The position numbers and the translations under genes are program-made. Source: Microbacterium aurugineum (GTDB taxonomy: Bacteria; Actinomycetota; Actinomycetes; Actinomycetales; Microbacteriaceae). From it: a stretch of DNA of 64,000 nt. The DNA lies in assembly GCF_023101205.1 (NCBI RefSeq), contig NZ_CP078078.1:3562996-3626995 (forward strand), read 5' to 3'. This document shows positions 1 through 9,000 of this stretch, one piece after another; positions within the stretch are counted from its first letter, which is position 1, and the number at the start of each line of letters is the position of its first letter. Under the pieces are notes generated by a model. That model searched no databases. It had not been told where the DNA came from and saw only the letters and a list, made by a program, of their open reading frames with translations.

Positions 1-141
1 AAGGACGGGCGGATCGTCGAGCTCGCCGACCGGGAGACGCTCTTCCTCGATCCTCAGCACGACTACACGCGCATGCTGCTCGCGGCCCTGCCGGGCTCGC
101 GGGTCGACGAGGCACCGGAACAGGAGTCCGCAGATGAGTGA
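1..141 (+). CDS. ABC transporter ATP-binding protein, C-terminal fragment (peptide/opine type)
   Basis: Only the last 46 codons are inside the window, in frame 1, ending at TGA 139-141. The tail contains the pattern D-P-x-H-D-Y-T-R-x-L-L-A-A-L-P, which is the typical C-terminal oligopeptide/dipeptide-transporter ATPase motif (compare [12 protein letters not shown] in the next gene). It overlaps the next ATPase gene by 8 bases, so the two are probably the DppD/DppF-like pair of one importer whose permeases and binding protein lie to the left of the window. The substrate cannot be read. Confidence 0.75.
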   Translation, partial: KDGRIVELADRETLFLDPQHDYTRMLLAALPGSRVDEAPEQESADE

Positions 142-973
142 GGTCGCCGTCCTCGACGCGCAGGACGTGGTCGTGCGCTACCCGGGACATCCGCCCGTCG
201 TCGCCGTGAACGGCGTGTCGATCAGCGTGGCCGCGGGGGAGACCGTGGCTCTGGTCGGCGAGTCCGGAAGCGGGAAGTCGAGCCTCGCCCGCGCCGTCGT
301 CGGCATCGAGAAGATCGCGGGCGGTGCCGTCCGTTTCCGCGATGTGCCCGTCGCACCGCTCGGCATCCGTCGTCGACCGACCGCGATGACCGGTATCCAG
401 ATGGTGTTCCAGGACCCGTCCACGTCGCTGAACCCCCGACGGCGTGTGGGCGACCAGATCGCGGACGGCATCGCGACGGCACGGGCCCGCGGCGAGGCCG
501 GATCGACGGTCGATGAATGGCTCGACCGCGTGGGGCTGCCGACCGAGGTCAGCACGCGCTTCCCCCACCAGTTCTCGGGCGGGCAGAAGCAGCGCCTCGC
601 GATCGCGCGGGCGTTGGCTGCGCGGCCGTCGCTCCTCGTGGCCGACGAGCCGATCTCCGCCCTCGACGCCTCGACGCAGACGAGTGTCGCCCGGCTCATG
701 CGCGACCTGGTCGCGGAGTCGGGAGCGGGGATGCTGTTCATCTCGCACGACCTCGCGGTGGTGCGACGCATCGCCGACCGGACCCACGTGATGTTCGGTG
801 GTCGTGTGCTGGAGTCCGGGCCGACGGCGCCGCTGTGGGCCGCGCCGCAGCACCCCTACACGCAGGCGCTGCTGGCGGCGATCCCGGAACCGGACGGGGC
901 CGGCCGCATCCCCGCAGCGCCCTCGGTCGACGACCGCACCGTGTGGGCGGAAGTGCCGCCGGTCACGTACTGA
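134..973 (+). CDS. ABC transporter ATP-binding protein (DppF/OppF family)
   Basis: This 279-aa cytoplasmic ATPase energises a peptide/nickel/opine-type importer. Walker A is GESGSGKS at residues 42-49, the signature is FSGGQKQR near residue 148, Walker B is LLVADEP followed by the D-loop SALD, and the switch histidine is in [12 protein letters not shown]. The oligopeptide-transporter C-terminal motif [14 protein letters not shown] is present. The start ATG overlaps the preceding ATPase gene (ATGAGTGA), which implies translational coupling. Length and motif order are normal for the family. The transported solute is unknown because the permeases and binding protein lie outside the window. Confidence 0.9.
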   Translation: MSEVAVLDAQDVVVRYPGHPPVVAVNGVSISVAAGETVALVGESGSGKSSLARAVVGIEKIAGGAVRFRDVPVAPLGIRRRPTAMTGIQMVFQDPSTSLNPRRRVGDQIADGIATARARGEAGSTVDEWLDRVGLPTEVSTRFPHQFSGGQKQRLAIARALAARPSLLVADEPISALDASTQTSVARLMRDLVAESGAGMLFISHDLAVVRRIADRTHVMFGGRVLESGPTAPLWAAPQHPYTQALLAAIPEPDGAGRIPAAPSVDDRTVWAEVPPVTY

Positions 974-1087
974 TCCTTTGAGGACGGGGCGGCCGAAACG
1001 GAGACGAACCGCGGGCGGGGCGGCGTGCCTCGCCCGGACACGCCGCTCCACGCGCGGATGCGCTCCGTTTTCGCACAGCGGCCGCCG

Positions 1088-1118
1088 TTCAGCAGCCCGG
1101 GGCGCAATCCGCTAGACT
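1088..1118 (+). promoter_or_regulatory. rpsF: Candidate promoter of the rpsF operon
   Basis: A TAGACT hexamer at 1113-1118 resembles an actinobacterial -10 box. A weak -35-like TTCAGC lies at 1088-1093 with a 19-bp gap. Transcription from here would give a leader of roughly 110 nt before rpsF. The -35 match is poor, so the call rests mainly on the -10 and its position. Confidence 0.35.
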
Positions 1119-1127
1119 GTCCAGGTT

Positions 1128-1167
1128 GTCTGCCTTCCGGACTCCAATCGGGAATCCTGGGGCAGAC
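1128..1167 (+). promoter_or_regulatory. Possible S6:S18 autoregulatory leader hairpin
   Basis: The leader has a closing stem GTCTGCC (1128-1134) with GGCAGAC (1161-1167). An imperfect inner stem, GGACTCC with GGAATCC, lies between them, and a CCG sits in the apical strand. rpsF leaders in many bacteria carry an S6:S18-binding hairpin with an exposed CCG. Position before rpsF and operon content fit that idea. The structure was judged by eye only. Confidence 0.3.
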
Positions 1168-1234
1168 ACGTGCACACACCCTCCTGCTCCCGGGAAAGTC
1201 CCGAGAGCCGTTCTAGTCCGAAGGAGGTGGGTAA

Positions 1235-1603
1235 GTGACGCACCAGTACGAACTCATGGTCATTCTGACCCCCGAGATCGACGAGCGCCAGGTCGCCCCG
1301 ACGCTCGACAAGTTCCTGAAGGTCATCACCAACGATGGTGGCTCTATCGAGAACGTCGACATTTGGGGCAAGCGCCGTCTCGCATACGAGATCCAGAAGA
1401 AGAACGAGGGCATCTACGCCGTCGTCAACTTCACCGCGACCAGCGCCGCCACGCAGGAGCTCGACCGTCAGCTGAAGCTGAACGAGCAGATCATGCGCAC
1501 CAAGGTCCTCCGCGCTGAAGAGGCTCAGGCGATGATCGCTTCCGAGGCCAAGCGCAGCGAAGAGAAGGCTGCTCGCAAGGCCGCCAAGGCTGCGAAGGCC
1601 TGA
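1235..1603 (+). CDS. rpsF: 30S ribosomal protein S6
   Basis: This 122-aa small-subunit protein binds 16S rRNA as a heterodimer with S18. The N-terminus ([17 protein letters not shown]) and the segment [21 protein letters not shown] are diagnostic. The C-terminal tail is Ala/Lys/Glu-rich. The GTG start at 1235 is preceded by a strong Shine-Dalgarno sequence (GAAGGAGG). It is the first gene of the conserved rpsF-ssb-rpsR-rplI operon, and ssb starts 5 bases after its stop. Confidence 0.97.
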   Translation: MTHQYELMVILTPEIDERQVAPTLDKFLKVITNDGGSIENVDIWGKRRLAYEIQKKNEGIYAVVNFTATSAATQELDRQLKLNEQIMRTKVLRAEEAQAMIASEAKRSEEKAARKAAKAAKA

Positions 1604-1608
1604 CGTCC

Positions 1609-2121
1609 ATGGCTGGCGAAACCGTCATCACCGTGGTGGGAAACCTCACGGCCGACCCCGAGCTGCGCTACACGCAGAACGGGCTGCCGGTGGCGAACTT
1701 CACCATCGCTTCGACGCCTCGGAACTTCGACCGCGCTGCGAATGAGTGGAAGGACGGCGATGCGCTGTTCCTCCGTGCATCCGTGTGGCGCGAGTTCGCC
1801 GAGCACGTGGCGGGCTCGCTGACGAAGGGCATGCGCGTCATCGCGCAGGGCCGTCTGCGTCAGCGCTCCTACCAGGACCGCGAGGGCAACCAGCGCACCG
1901 CGATCGAGCTGGAGGTCGACGAGATCGGCCCCTCGCTCCGGTACGCGACCGCTCAGGTCACGCGCGCGGCCTCGACCGGCGGTGCCGGTGGTGGCGGCGG
2001 CGGACAGTCTCGCCCCGCGCAGCAGCAGGTGTCGGAGGAGCCGTGGTCCACGCCCGGCTCGTCGACCAGCGCGGATGCCTGGAGCACTCCGGGCAGCTTC
2101 GGCGACGACACTCCGTTCTGA
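1609..2121 (+). CDS. ssb: Single-stranded DNA-binding protein
   Basis: This 170-aa protein coats ssDNA during replication, repair and recombination. Residues 1-110 form the OB fold ([19 protein letters not shown] at the N-terminus; [21 protein letters not shown]). A Gly/Gln/Ser-rich linker follows. The acidic C-terminal tip ends FGDDTPF, close to the DDIPF-type tail that recruits partner proteins. Position between rpsF and rpsR is canonical. Confidence 0.96.
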   Translation: MAGETVITVVGNLTADPELRYTQNGLPVANFTIASTPRNFDRAANEWKDGDALFLRASVWREFAEHVAGSLTKGMRVIAQGRLRQRSYQDREGNQRTAIELEVDEIGPSLRYATAQVTRAASTGGAGGGGGGQSRPAQQQVSEEPWSTPGSSTSADAWSTPGSFGDDTPF

Positions 2122-2177
2122 ACAACTTCTGGATCCGGTCCGCAGGGCCGGCATCCGCTCATCACTAAGGAAAAACA

Positions 2178-2432
2178 ATGGCTGGAAAGTCGAGCGGCGA
2201 CCGCCGCAAGCCGCGGAAGGGCGCGAAGAACGCTGCTCCCGCGAAGTCCATCCGGGTCGGTGTCATCGATTACAAGGATGTCGCCACCCTTCGCAAGTTC
2301 GTCTCGGAGCGCGGCAAGATCCGCGCCCGTCGTATCACCGGTGTCTCGGTGCAGGAGCAGCGTCTGATCGCCACGGCGATCAAGAACGCGCGCGAAATGG
2401 CGCTCCTGCCCTACGCTGGCGCCGGCCGGTAA
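2178..2432 (+). CDS. rpsR: 30S ribosomal protein S18
   Basis: This 84-aa protein is the S6 partner in the 30S platform. The core motifs [19 protein letters not shown] and [12 protein letters not shown] are diagnostic of S18. A basic N-terminal extension ([15 protein letters not shown]) precedes them. No zinc-binding cysteines are visible, so this is a C-minus form. ATG 2178 follows AAGGAAAAACA. It sits 56 bases after ssb and 11 before rplI. Confidence 0.96.
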   Translation: MAGKSSGDRRKPRKGAKNAAPAKSIRVGVIDYKDVATLRKFVSERGKIRARRITGVSVQEQRLIATAIKNAREMALLPYAGAGR

Positions 2433-2443
2433 GGGGTATCGAG

Positions 2444-2896
2444 ATGGCAAAGCTGATTCTCACGAATGAGGTCGCCGGGCTCGGTAGCGCCGGTGACGTG
2501 GTCGAGGTCAAGAACGGGTACGCCCGGAACTTCCTCATCCCCCAGGGTTTCGCTACGGCGTGGACCCGTGGTGGCGAAAAGCAGGTCGCATCGATCCAGG
2601 CCGCGCGTCAGGCACGCGCGATCCACGATCGTGACGACGCTGTCGCGCTGAAGAACGCTCTCGAGGGCACCAAGGTGCGCCTCACGGTCAAGGCCGGCAA
2701 GGAGGGTCGTCTCTTCGGCTCGGTCAAGACAGACCACGTCGCGGATGCTGTCGCAGCCGCCGGCCTGGGGTCGATCGACAAGCGCAAGGTGCACATCACC
2801 TCGCCGATCAAGTCGACCGGCGACCACGAGGCGACCGTGCGTCTGCACGAAGACGTCACTGCAGTCATCACGCTGCAGGTCATCGCCGCGAAGTAA
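2444..2896 (+). CDS. rplI: 50S ribosomal protein L9
   Basis: This 150-aa protein binds 23S rRNA near the L1 stalk base. The N-domain signature is [20 protein letters not shown] followed by [14 protein letters not shown]; a central helix and the C-domain ([31 protein letters not shown]) follow. The reading frame is open upstream, but ATG 2444 fits the family length and N-terminus. It is the last gene of the operon and is followed by a strong hairpin. In many actinobacteria dnaB follows closely; here it is about 42 kb away. Confidence 0.96.
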   Translation: MAKLILTNEVAGLGSAGDVVEVKNGYARNFLIPQGFATAWTRGGEKQVASIQAARQARAIHDRDDAVALKNALEGTKVRLTVKAGKEGRLFGSVKTDHVADAVAAAGLGSIDKRKVHITSPIKSTGDHEATVRLHEDVTAVITLQVIAAK

Positions 2897-2906
2897 CGCT
2901 GTTCTC

Positions 2907-2940
2907 GAACGCCCCCTCTCCTTCGGGAGAGGGGGCGTTC
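2907..2940 (+). terminator. Terminator of the rpsF-rplI operon
   Basis: A perfect 14-bp inverted repeat (GAACGCCCCCTCTC at 2907-2920 with GAGAGGGGGCGTTC at 2927-2940) encloses CTTCGG, that is, a UUCG tetraloop closed by C-G. It lies 11 bases after the rplI stop. There is no T-tract, as is common in high-GC actinobacteria. Confidence 0.85.
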
Positions 2941-2991
2941 GGCGTCTCCGGGGCGTGAGTGCACGGCCGCACGAGGACACGGACGTGATTT

Positions 2992-3006
2992 TGGATCCAG
3001 AATGCA
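2992..3006 (+). promoter_or_regulatory. GntR operator site 1 (upstream of the GntR gene)
   Basis: TGGATCCAGAATGCA at 2992-3006 is a one-mismatch copy of the inverted repeat TGGAT-N5-ATCCA, flanked by ATTT on the left. It covers the expected -35 position of the GntR promoter, so binding would repress it. Five other promoter-region copies are listed separately (near 16663, 21033, 29930, 37358 and 37444). Confidence 0.6.
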
Positions 3007-3025
3007 GAGTTCGGTGCGATCATCC

Positions 3026-3040
3026 GATACTGTCGCTCCA
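3026..3040 (+). promoter_or_regulatory. Promoter -10 of the GntR gene, probably leaderless
   Basis: GATACT at 3026-3031 lies 8 bases before ATG 3040, which places the predicted transcription start at or next to the start codon. No Shine-Dalgarno sequence precedes this ATG. Leaderless mRNAs are common in actinobacteria. Confidence 0.45.
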
Positions 3041-3771
3041 TGGTGCAATCAGGAAACGTCGCGTCGGCGAAGGATCGGGCCGACGCGCTGCAGAGACTCG
3101 CGCAGCGGCACGGAGCCGGATACCGGTCGGTGGGCGCGATGGCGTACGACATCATCCGCGATGCGATCCTCGACGGCACGCTCCCGCCCGGGATGAAGCT
3201 GCGGCAGGAGACGCTGGCCGAGTCGATCGGCATCTCGCGCCTGCCGATCCGATCCGCGCTGATCCAGTTGGAGGCGGACGGCCTCGTGATCTTCCACGCC
3301 CGCCGCGGGGCGATGGTGCGCGCGTTGTCGGTCGAGGAAGCCACTGAGGTGTACCACCTGCGCACCCTGCTCGAGAAGGAGGCGCTGCGGCTGGCGATGG
3401 CCGAGATGACTCCGGAACGGGTCGCAGCTCTGCGTGAGCTCGCCCGGACCGCCGACGACATCTCCGAAGGCGGGGAGTTCGTGGAGGCGCGCACCGAGTT
3501 CTACGCGACGCTCTACGACGCGCAGTCGCGTCCGCTGATGTGGGAGATGATCGAGCAGCTCCGTCTGAAGCTCGGCCGCTACGTGCTGGGCTGGCGTCTG
3601 GTCTCACCCGGCAGCCATGACCACTCGCACGGCGAGTTGATCGACGTGGTCGCCGCGGGCGATGCGGAGGAGGCGCTGCGCGTGCTCGAGTCGCACCTGA
3701 ACCACGTGCGCGACGGCGTGATCGCGCTCCTGGACGCCGCCGCCACGGAGGCCGCAGCCGACGGATCCTGA
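3040..3771 (+). CDS. GntR family regulator, FCD (FadR) subfamily
   Basis: This 243-aa DNA-binding repressor/activator has a winged helix at about residues 30-95 (AYDIIRDAILDGTLPPG, then LAESIGISRLPIRSALIQLE and a wing FHARRGAMVRAL). An all-helical FCD ligand domain follows, with the usual metal-ligand Asp/His pattern partly visible (ARTEFYATLYDA, H in SHGELIDVV, ESHLNHV). FCD regulators usually sense small organic acids. An operator-like repeat overlaps its promoter and recurs at four other promoter regions between 16.6 and 37.5 kb, so it is the best candidate regulator of that catabolic set. Ligand unknown. ATG 3040 was chosen from the leaderless promoter; a later in-frame ATG at 3139 would cut into the HTH. 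Confidence 0.85.
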   Translation: MVQSGNVASAKDRADALQRLAQRHGAGYRSVGAMAYDIIRDAILDGTLPPGMKLRQETLAESIGISRLPIRSALIQLEADGLVIFHARRGAMVRALSVEEATEVYHLRTLLEKEALRLAMAEMTPERVAALRELARTADDISEGGEFVEARTEFYATLYDAQSRPLMWEMIEQLRLKLGRYVLGWRLVSPGSHDHSHGELIDVVAAGDAEEALRVLESHLNHVRDGVIALLDAAATEAAADGS

Positions 3772-3800
3772 CACGCACAGTTCCGCGCCTCCTTCCGGGC

Positions 3801-3861
3801 ACACCTGTATGACTCCCGCACGGATGCATGGCGGGAACGCCGGGCACGGTCATACAGGTGT
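3801..3861. terminator. Bidirectional hairpin between the GntR gene and kynU
   Basis: The outer arms ACACCTGTATGAC (3801-3813) and GTCATACAGGTGT (3849-3861) are perfect 13-bp complements. An inner stem TCCCGC/GCGGGA (3814-3819 and 3831-3836) stacks inside. It lies between two convergent genes, so it can terminate both. Confidence 0.6.
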
Positions 3862-3895
3862 CCCCGGGTCATGCAGGTGAGGCAGGGCCCGGGGC

Positions 3896-5170
3896 TCAGG
3901 TGACGGTGCCGCGGCGCGCGAAACGGGGTTCGCGCCAGATCTCACTGTGCAGCACGTCCTCCAGGGCCTCCACGGCATCCCACACGTCGGTGTAGGAGGT
4001 GTAGAGGGGGGTGAAGCCGAAGCGGATGAGGTCGGGAGCGCGGAAGTCGCCGATCACGCCGCGCTCGATCAACGCCTGCATCACCGCGTAGCCGTCTTCA
4101 TGGCGCAGGGAGACCTGGCTGCCACGGCGGGCCGATTCGCGAGGAGTGACCGGCTCGATGCCCCAGCGCGGGGTCAGGCGCGTGTCGACGAGGGACAGGA
4201 AGAGCTCGGTGAGGCGCAGGCTCTTCTCCCGCACGAGGGTCAGATCCACGTCGTCCCAGATGTCGAGACTCGCTTCGAGTCCGGCCACCGAAAGCAGCTG
4301 CGGGGTGCCGACGCGGAAGCGTTCGATCCCCGCGGCGGGGGCGTAGTCGACCGTGAAGTCGAACGGGCGTGCATGGCCGTGCCAGCCGGTCAGAGCCGGC
4401 CGAGCGGTGCCGTGGTGTCGGGCGGCGGCCCAGATGAACGAGGGTGAGCCCGGTCCGCCGTTGAGGTATTTGTAGGTGCAGCCCACCGCGAAGTCCGCCT
4501 CCGCAGCGTTCAGGTCGATCGGCACGGCGCCGACACTGTGGCAGAGGTCCCAGATGACGAGCGCGCCCGCGGCGTGCACCGTGCGCGTGACCTCGGCGAT
4601 GTCGTGCATCCGCCCCGTGCGGTAGTCGACCTGGGTGAGCACGACGACCGCGACACGGTCGTCGAGCACCTCGTCGAGGGTCGGTCCGTCGTCGGCGATC
4701 AGTCGACGCTCCAGCGGAACCCCGCCGCCCAGGAGCTCCTGCACCGCCTCGAGCATGTAGAGGTCGGTGGGGAAGTTCCCCCGCTCCGCGACGATCACGC
4801 GGCGACCGGGGCGGAGCCGGACCGCCGCGACCGCCGCTTGGAACAGGCTCGCCGACGTGGAGTCGCCGAGCACGACCTCGCCGACGTCGGCGCCGATCAG
4901 CGGTGCGATCCGGTCACCGATCGTGCGCGGCTTGGCGAACCACCCGGCCTCGTTCCAACTGCGGATGAGCCCCGTGCCCCATTCTTCGGTGATGACCTGC
5001 TCCAGGCGTGCCGCGGTGTGGCGGGGGAGCGCACCGAGCGAGTTCCCGTCGAGGTAGATCACATCGTCCGGCAGCACGAACCGTTCCCGCATCGGTGCGA
5101 GCGGGTCGGCGTCGTCGAGGGCCAGGCACGTGGCGCGGTCGATGGCGGTGCGGGTCGGGGTGATGCTCAT
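3896..5170 (-). CDS. kynU: Kynureninase
   Basis: This 424-aa PLP enzyme cleaves (3-hydroxy)kynurenine to (3-hydroxy)anthranilate and alanine. Fold-type I features are visible: the substrate loop YLDGNSLGALPR, SWNEAGWF, the PLP aspartate region LVIWDLCHSVGAVPIDL, and the Schiff-base lysine in GCTYKYLNGGPGSPSF. Length is typical (about 410-430). It is the last gene of the nine-gene minus-strand operon, 29 bases after the decarboxylase gene. With the dioxygenase upstream, the physiological substrate is probably 3-hydroxykynurenine. No kynurenine monooxygenase or formamidase is present in the window. Confidence 0.93.
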   Translation of the reverse strand: MSITPTRTAIDRATCLALDDADPLAPMRERFVLPDDVIYLDGNSLGALPRHTAARLEQVITEEWGTGLIRSWNEAGWFAKPRTIGDRIAPLIGADVGEVVLGDSTSASLFQAAVAAVRLRPGRRVIVAERGNFPTDLYMLEAVQELLGGGVPLERRLIADDGPTLDEVLDDRVAVVVLTQVDYRTGRMHDIAEVTRTVHAAGALVIWDLCHSVGAVPIDLNAAEADFAVGCTYKYLNGGPGSPSFIWAAARHHGTARPALTGWHGHARPFDFTVDYAPAAGIERFRVGTPQLLSVAGLEASLDIWDDVDLTLVREKSLRLTELFLSLVDTRLTPRWGIEPVTPRESARRGSQVSLRHEDGYAVMQALIERGVIGDFRAPDLIRFGFTPLYTSYTDVWDAVEALEDVLHSEIWREPRFARRGTVT

Positions 5171-5199
5171 GGAACAGTCCGTTCGAAGTCGATGCGGGG

Positions 5200-6192
5200 T
5201 CAGCGCCCCAGGAACCGCAGCGCGTTGTCGCGGCGGATGGCGCGCTTCTGCGCCTCGTCGAGGAAGTCGGCCCGGTCGACGACGCTGCCGACCGGACGCT
5301 CGCCGAGCGGGTACGGGTAGTCGCTGCCCACCATCACCTGACTCGTGCCGAGCGTCTCCACCAGCGCCCGCAACGCGACCGGGTCGAAGACGACGCTGTC
5401 GACGCTGAAACGTTCGAGGTACGCCGACGGCGGCCGTTCGCTGACCCCGATGAGGTCAGGGCGCTGCAGCCACGCGTTCTCGAAGCGCCCGAGCCAGAAT
5501 GCGAAGGAGCCTCCTCCGTGCGCGAACGCGAGACGGAGCGTCGGCGGCACGCGATCGAAGACACCGCCCAGGATCATGGCGATGATCGACAGGTGTGTCT
5601 CGGCGGGCATGCCGGTGAGCCAGCGTGCCATCCATCGGTCGAGCCGCGGCGAACCCGGCATGTCCCACGGGTGCACGAACACCGGGATGTCGTTGTCGGC
5701 GCAGTGCTGGAGGAACATCACCATGCCCTCGTCGTCGAGGTCGCGGTCACCCACGTGGTTGCCGATCTCGACGCCCGCGTGGCCGGACGCGAGCGCACGG
5801 TCGGCCTCGGCGCACGCGGCATCCGGATCCTGCAGCGGCACCTGGGCGAACGGGATTAGCCGCTCCGGTGCGGGGGCGCAGATCTCGAGAGCGAGATCGT
5901 TGAAGATGCGGGCGACCTTGACCGCTTCATCCCCCGACTTGTCGTAGGAGAAGAACAGCGGGGTGGGGGAGACGACCTGCATCTCGACGCCGTCGGCGTC
6001 CATGTCGGCCAGGCGCGCCGAGGCATCCCAGCAGTCGTCGCCGATGCGGCGGAACTCGGTCTCGCCGAGCATGATCATCGCGTCGCGTTCGGAGTCCACG
6101 CGAAGGGTCGGCCAGAGACCTGGCCCGACCTGTGTCGACAGGTCGGGCCAGGCGCTCGGCACGAAGTGCGTGTGGACGTCGATCGTGCCCAA
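5200..6192 (-). CDS. 2-amino-3-carboxymuconate-6-semialdehyde decarboxylase (ACMSD)
   Basis: This 330-aa amidohydrolase-superfamily enzyme decarboxylates ACMS, the ring-cleavage product of 3-hydroxyanthranilate, diverting it from quinolinate formation. Metal ligands are visible as the N-terminal DVHTHFVP, a mid-protein VFVHPWDMPG, FAHGGGSFAFWLGR, and the C-terminal aspartate in VGSDYPYPLG. Length matches the family. The start appears to be TTG 6192 because the conserved DVHTH begins 4 residues later and no ATG/GTG is available. It begins 6 bases after the dioxygenase stop. Confidence 0.9.
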   Translation of the reverse strand: MGTIDVHTHFVPSAWPDLSTQVGPGLWPTLRVDSERDAMIMLGETEFRRIGDDCWDASARLADMDADGVEMQVVSPTPLFFSYDKSGDEAVKVARIFNDLALEICAPAPERLIPFAQVPLQDPDAACAEADRALASGHAGVEIGNHVGDRDLDDEGMVMFLQHCADNDIPVFVHPWDMPGSPRLDRWMARWLTGMPAETHLSIIAMILGGVFDRVPPTLRLAFAHGGGSFAFWLGRFENAWLQRPDLIGVSERPPSAYLERFSVDSVVFDPVALRALVETLGTSQVMVGSDYPYPLGERPVGSVVDRADFLDEAQKRAIRRDNALRFLGR

Positions 6193-6198
6193 GGGGCT

Positions 6199-6723
6199 TC
6201 AGCCCTTGCCGGGGTGGACGGTTCCGCACTGCGGGCAGGTGCGCCCCTCTTCGCTCTCGTAGAAGTCACGGAACACCGGCGGCAGGTCCTCGACGATGTC
6301 GCGCACCTGCAGCTCGACCTCGTGCACCTTGGCGTTGCAGTTCGGGCAGAACCAGGCGAACTTCTCGAGCGTGCCCTCTTCGCGGATGCGCTCGATCACG
6401 ATGCCGATGGAGCCCTCTTCGGGGCGCTGCGGAGAGTGGAAGACGTTACCCGGCAGCAGCCACATCTCGCCCTCGCGGATGTCGACGCGCTGCAGACCGT
6501 CCGGCGTCTGGATGTTGACGTGCATGTTGCCGCGGTACTGGTAGAACCACTCCTCATAGGGGTCGAAGTGGAAGTCCGTGCGCTGGTTGGGTCCGCCGAC
6601 GACCTGCACGATGAAGTCGCCCATCGGTGCCCAGGCGGCCTTGTTGTTGACCGGTGGCTTCAAGAGATGCTCGTTCTCCTTGATCCATGCGGGGAAATCG
6701 ATGACGGGTGGGATGGTGCTCAT
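6199..6723 (-). CDS. 3-hydroxyanthranilate 3,4-dioxygenase
   Basis: This 174-aa cupin Fe(II) dioxygenase opens 3-hydroxyanthranilate to 2-amino-3-carboxymuconate semialdehyde. Metal ligands lie in [16 protein letters not shown] (His/Glu) and [16 protein letters not shown] (His). The C-terminus has a rubredoxin-like CPNC...CPQC site (residues about 126 and 163) typical of bacterial enzymes. ATG at 6721-6723 overlaps the RidA-family gene stop by 4 bases (ATGA). A longer open frame continues upstream to 6942, but the family N-terminus fixes the start here. Confidence 0.94.
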   Translation of the reverse strand: MSTIPPVIDFPAWIKENEHLLKPPVNNKAAWAPMGDFIVQVVGGPNQRTDFHFDPYEEWFYQYRGNMHVNIQTPDGLQRVDIREGEMWLLPGNVFHSPQRPEEGSIGIVIERIREEGTLEKFAWFCPNCNAKVHEVELQVRDIVEDLPPVFRDFYESEEGRTCPQCGTVHPGKG

Positions 6724-7172
6724 TTCTCCTCCTCGAGAGTGGCAGCGGTGATGGGGTCGGGCCGGCGCGCGATCGCCTGGATCTCGATGCGCAGGTGCGG
6801 ATGGGGCAGGGCGTGCACGGCGACCGTGGTGCGGGCCGGGCCCTGCTCGTCGAAGTACTCGGCCCAGACGGCGTTGTACGCGGCGAAGTCGTTCATGTCG
6901 ACGAGGAAGGTGGTCGCCTGGACCAGATCGCCGAGGTCGCACCCGGCGGCGGCGAGCACCGCGCGGATGTTCTCGATGACGGCGCGGGTCTGCACCGCGA
7001 TGTCGAGACGCGTGGCGCCGAGCTCGTCGACCTCCGCACCGGCGATCGTGTTGTCGGGGCGCCGGCTCGACGTCCCGGAGACGAACACGAGGTCACCGGA
7101 GACCTTCGCGTGCGGAAAGCGCCCTCGGGGCGTCGCCTTGCCCTCGACGAGGATCCCTCGTGAATCGGTCAT
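6720..7172 (-). CDS. RidA/YjgF-family protein, probable 2-aminomuconate deaminase
   Basis: This 150-aa RidA-fold protein in this context should convert 2-aminomuconate to 4-oxalocrotonate with ammonia release. Family features include [15 protein letters not shown] near the N-terminus, the helix [16 protein letters not shown] and the C-terminal [13 protein letters not shown]. The canonical Arg that binds carboxylates in imine deaminases is not obviously present in this sequence, as is common for aminomuconate deaminases. It overlaps its neighbours by 4 bases on both sides. Confidence 0.85.
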   Translation of the reverse strand: MTDSRGILVEGKATPRGRFPHAKVSGDLVFVSGTSSRRPDNTIAGAEVDELGATRLDIAVQTRAVIENIRAVLAAAGCDLGDLVQATTFLVDMNDFAAYNAVWAEYFDEQGPARTTVAVHALPHPHLRIEIQAIARRPDPITAATLEEEK

Positions 7173-7972
7173 CGTGCTCCCTCCTCGGGCTCGTCGGATC
7201 CCTCGTGCGTGCGGACGCCGACGCGCCCGAGTCCGGCGATGGACGCCTCGACGACGCCGCGGTCGGGCAGGGGGACGGCGGCGGTCGCGGCTCCGGCGAG
7301 CAGCACCATGCCGGCACGCAGTGCGAACCCGTACCGCGCGGCGAGTCGTGCGGCCGCGGCGACGGCGCGCGCCGGGTCGCCCAGGATGGCGGCCGTCGAA
7401 CCCGTGGCGCTGACCCGACCGTCGACCTCGAGCAGCACCGCTCTGTTGTCGAGGTCGCCGGCGCGGTCGAAGGGAGTCCAGGGACCGGTCGCGTACGCGG
7501 CGGCGGACGTGTTGTCGGCCACGACATCGGCGAGGCTGAAGCGGAAGTCCCGGTACCGCGAGTCGATGATCTCCAGGGCGGGAGCGACCGCCGCGATGAG
7601 GTCGGACAGCGGGCGCCCGGGGGCGGAGCCGTCGATGTCGGTCGCCAGGAGATACGCGACCTCGGGTTCGATGCGCGGGTGGATCGCGGATCGACGGTCG
7701 AAGACGGCGTCGTCGTCGAGGCGCATGGCATCGGTCAGAGTGCCGAGGATCACATCATGCACGCCCATCTGCTGGGCCTTCGCCTGACTCGTGAAGCCCA
7801 GTTTGAGGCCGGTGATGCGCTCGCCGCGGGCGAGGCGGCGGGCGATCAGCGCGTGCTGTGTGGCGTAGGCGGTGTCGAGACCGACCTCCTCCTCGGAGGA
7901 GAGCTGAGCGATCGAGGTCGCGGTGCGCTGAGCGGTGTCGAGCGCGGCGGCGAACACGGCATCGGCGGTCAT
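7169..7972 (-). CDS. 4-oxalocrotonate (2-oxo-3-hexenedioate) decarboxylase
   Basis: This 267-aa member of the fumarylacetoacetase/hydratase-decarboxylase family converts 4-oxalocrotonate to 2-oxopent-4-enoate. It was separated from its hydratase paralogue at 9932 by DmpH-type signatures: [19 protein letters not shown], metal ligands in [12 protein letters not shown], and [20 protein letters not shown]. The ATGA overlap with the aldolase gene suggests coupled synthesis; DmpH and DmpE form a complex in other bacteria, so the paralogue pair may do the same here. Confidence 0.88.
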   Translation of the reverse strand: MTADAVFAAALDTAQRTATSIAQLSSEEEVGLDTAYATQHALIARRLARGERITGLKLGFTSQAKAQQMGVHDVILGTLTDAMRLDDDAVFDRRSAIHPRIEPEVAYLLATDIDGSAPGRPLSDLIAAVAPALEIIDSRYRDFRFSLADVVADNTSAAAYATGPWTPFDRAGDLDNRAVLLEVDGRVSATGSTAAILGDPARAVAAAARLAARYGFALRAGMVLLAGAATAAVPLPDRGVVEASIAGLGRVGVRTHEGSDEPEEGAR

Positions 7973-9000
7973 GCGGTCGCCCCCGTCCGCGCGGCGACGA
8001 GGTCGAGGGCGACGTCCACGATCATGTCCTCCTGGCCGCCCACCATGCGGCGGCGACCCAACTCCACGAGGATGTCGCGGGCGTCGAGGCCGTGCTTCTC
8101 GGCCGCGCGCTCGGCGTGCAGCAGGAAGCTCGAGTACACGCCCGCGTAGCCGAGCGTGAGGGTTTCGCGGTCGACACGGACGGGGCGGCGCTGCAGCGGC
8201 CGCACGAGCTCCTCCGCCGCATCCTGCAGCGCGAACAGGTCGCAGCCGTGCTCCCAGCCGAGCAGGTCGGCCACCGCGATGAACGCTTCGATCGGGCAGT
8301 TCCCCGCGCCCGCCCCTTGCCCGGCGAGCGAGGCGTCGACACGGTACACGCCGTGCTCGACGGCCGTGACGCTGTTGGCCACGCTCAGCGAGAGGTTCTC
8401 GTGGGCGTGGATGCCGATCTGCGTGCCGGGGTCGAGGACCTCGCGGTAGGCGTCGACGCGGTCGGCGACATCGCGCATCGTAAGGCGCCCGCCGGAGTCG
8501 GTCACGTACACGCAGTGCGCGCCCGCGGCCTCCATGATCGTCGCCTGCGCGGCGAGGCCGCGCGGGTCGTTGAGGTGGCTCATCATCAGGAATCCCGAGA
8601 CGTCCATGCCGTGCTCGCGTGCCCAGGTGATGTGCTGGATGGCGACGTCGGCCTCGGTGCAGTGCGTCGCCACCCGCACGCTCGCGACACCAAGATCACG
8701 GGCGCGGGCGAGGTCGTCGATCGTGCCGATGCCGGGCAGGATCAGGGTGGTCAGGACGGCACGGTCGAGCACCCCGGCCGCCGCTTCGATCCACTGCCAG
8801 TCGGTGTGCGCGCCCTGTCCGTAGGCGACGCTCGACCCTCCGAGACCATCGCCGTGGGCGACCTCGATGGCATCCACTCCCGCCGCTTCGAGAGCGCGGG
8901 CGATGCCCTGCACCTGATCGGTCGTGTAGCCGTGGCCGATCGCGTGCATGCCGTCGCGGAGGGTGACGTCCTGCACGTACACGCGGGGAGTGGTGGTCAT
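7969..9000 (-). CDS. 4-hydroxy-2-oxovalerate aldolase
   Basis: This 343-aa HMG-CoA-lyase-like TIM-barrel enzyme splits 4-hydroxy-2-oxovalerate into pyruvate and acetaldehyde. Visible features are [15 protein letters not shown] at the N-terminus (catalytic Arg, metal Asp, His), [10 protein letters not shown], and the metal-binding [15 protein letters not shown]. The C-terminal domain, which contacts the dehydrogenase partner, contains the motif [14 protein letters not shown]. It overlaps the acetaldehyde dehydrogenase gene by 4 bases; the two normally form a substrate-channelling complex. Confidence 0.95.
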   Translation of the reverse strand: MTTTPRVYVQDVTLRDGMHAIGHGYTTDQVQGIARALEAAGVDAIEVAHGDGLGGSSVAYGQGAHTDWQWIEAAAGVLDRAVLTTLILPGIGTIDDLARARDLGVASVRVATHCTEADVAIQHITWAREHGMDVSGFLMMSHLNDPRGLAAQATIMEAAGAHCVYVTDSGGRLTMRDVADRVDAYREVLDPGTQIGIHAHENLSLSVANSVTAVEHGVYRVDASLAGQGAGAGNCPIEAFIAVADLLGWEHGCDLFALQDAAEELVRPLQRRPVRVDRETLTLGYAGVYSSFLLHAERAAEKHGLDARDILVELGRRRMVGGQEDMIVDVALDLVAARTGATA

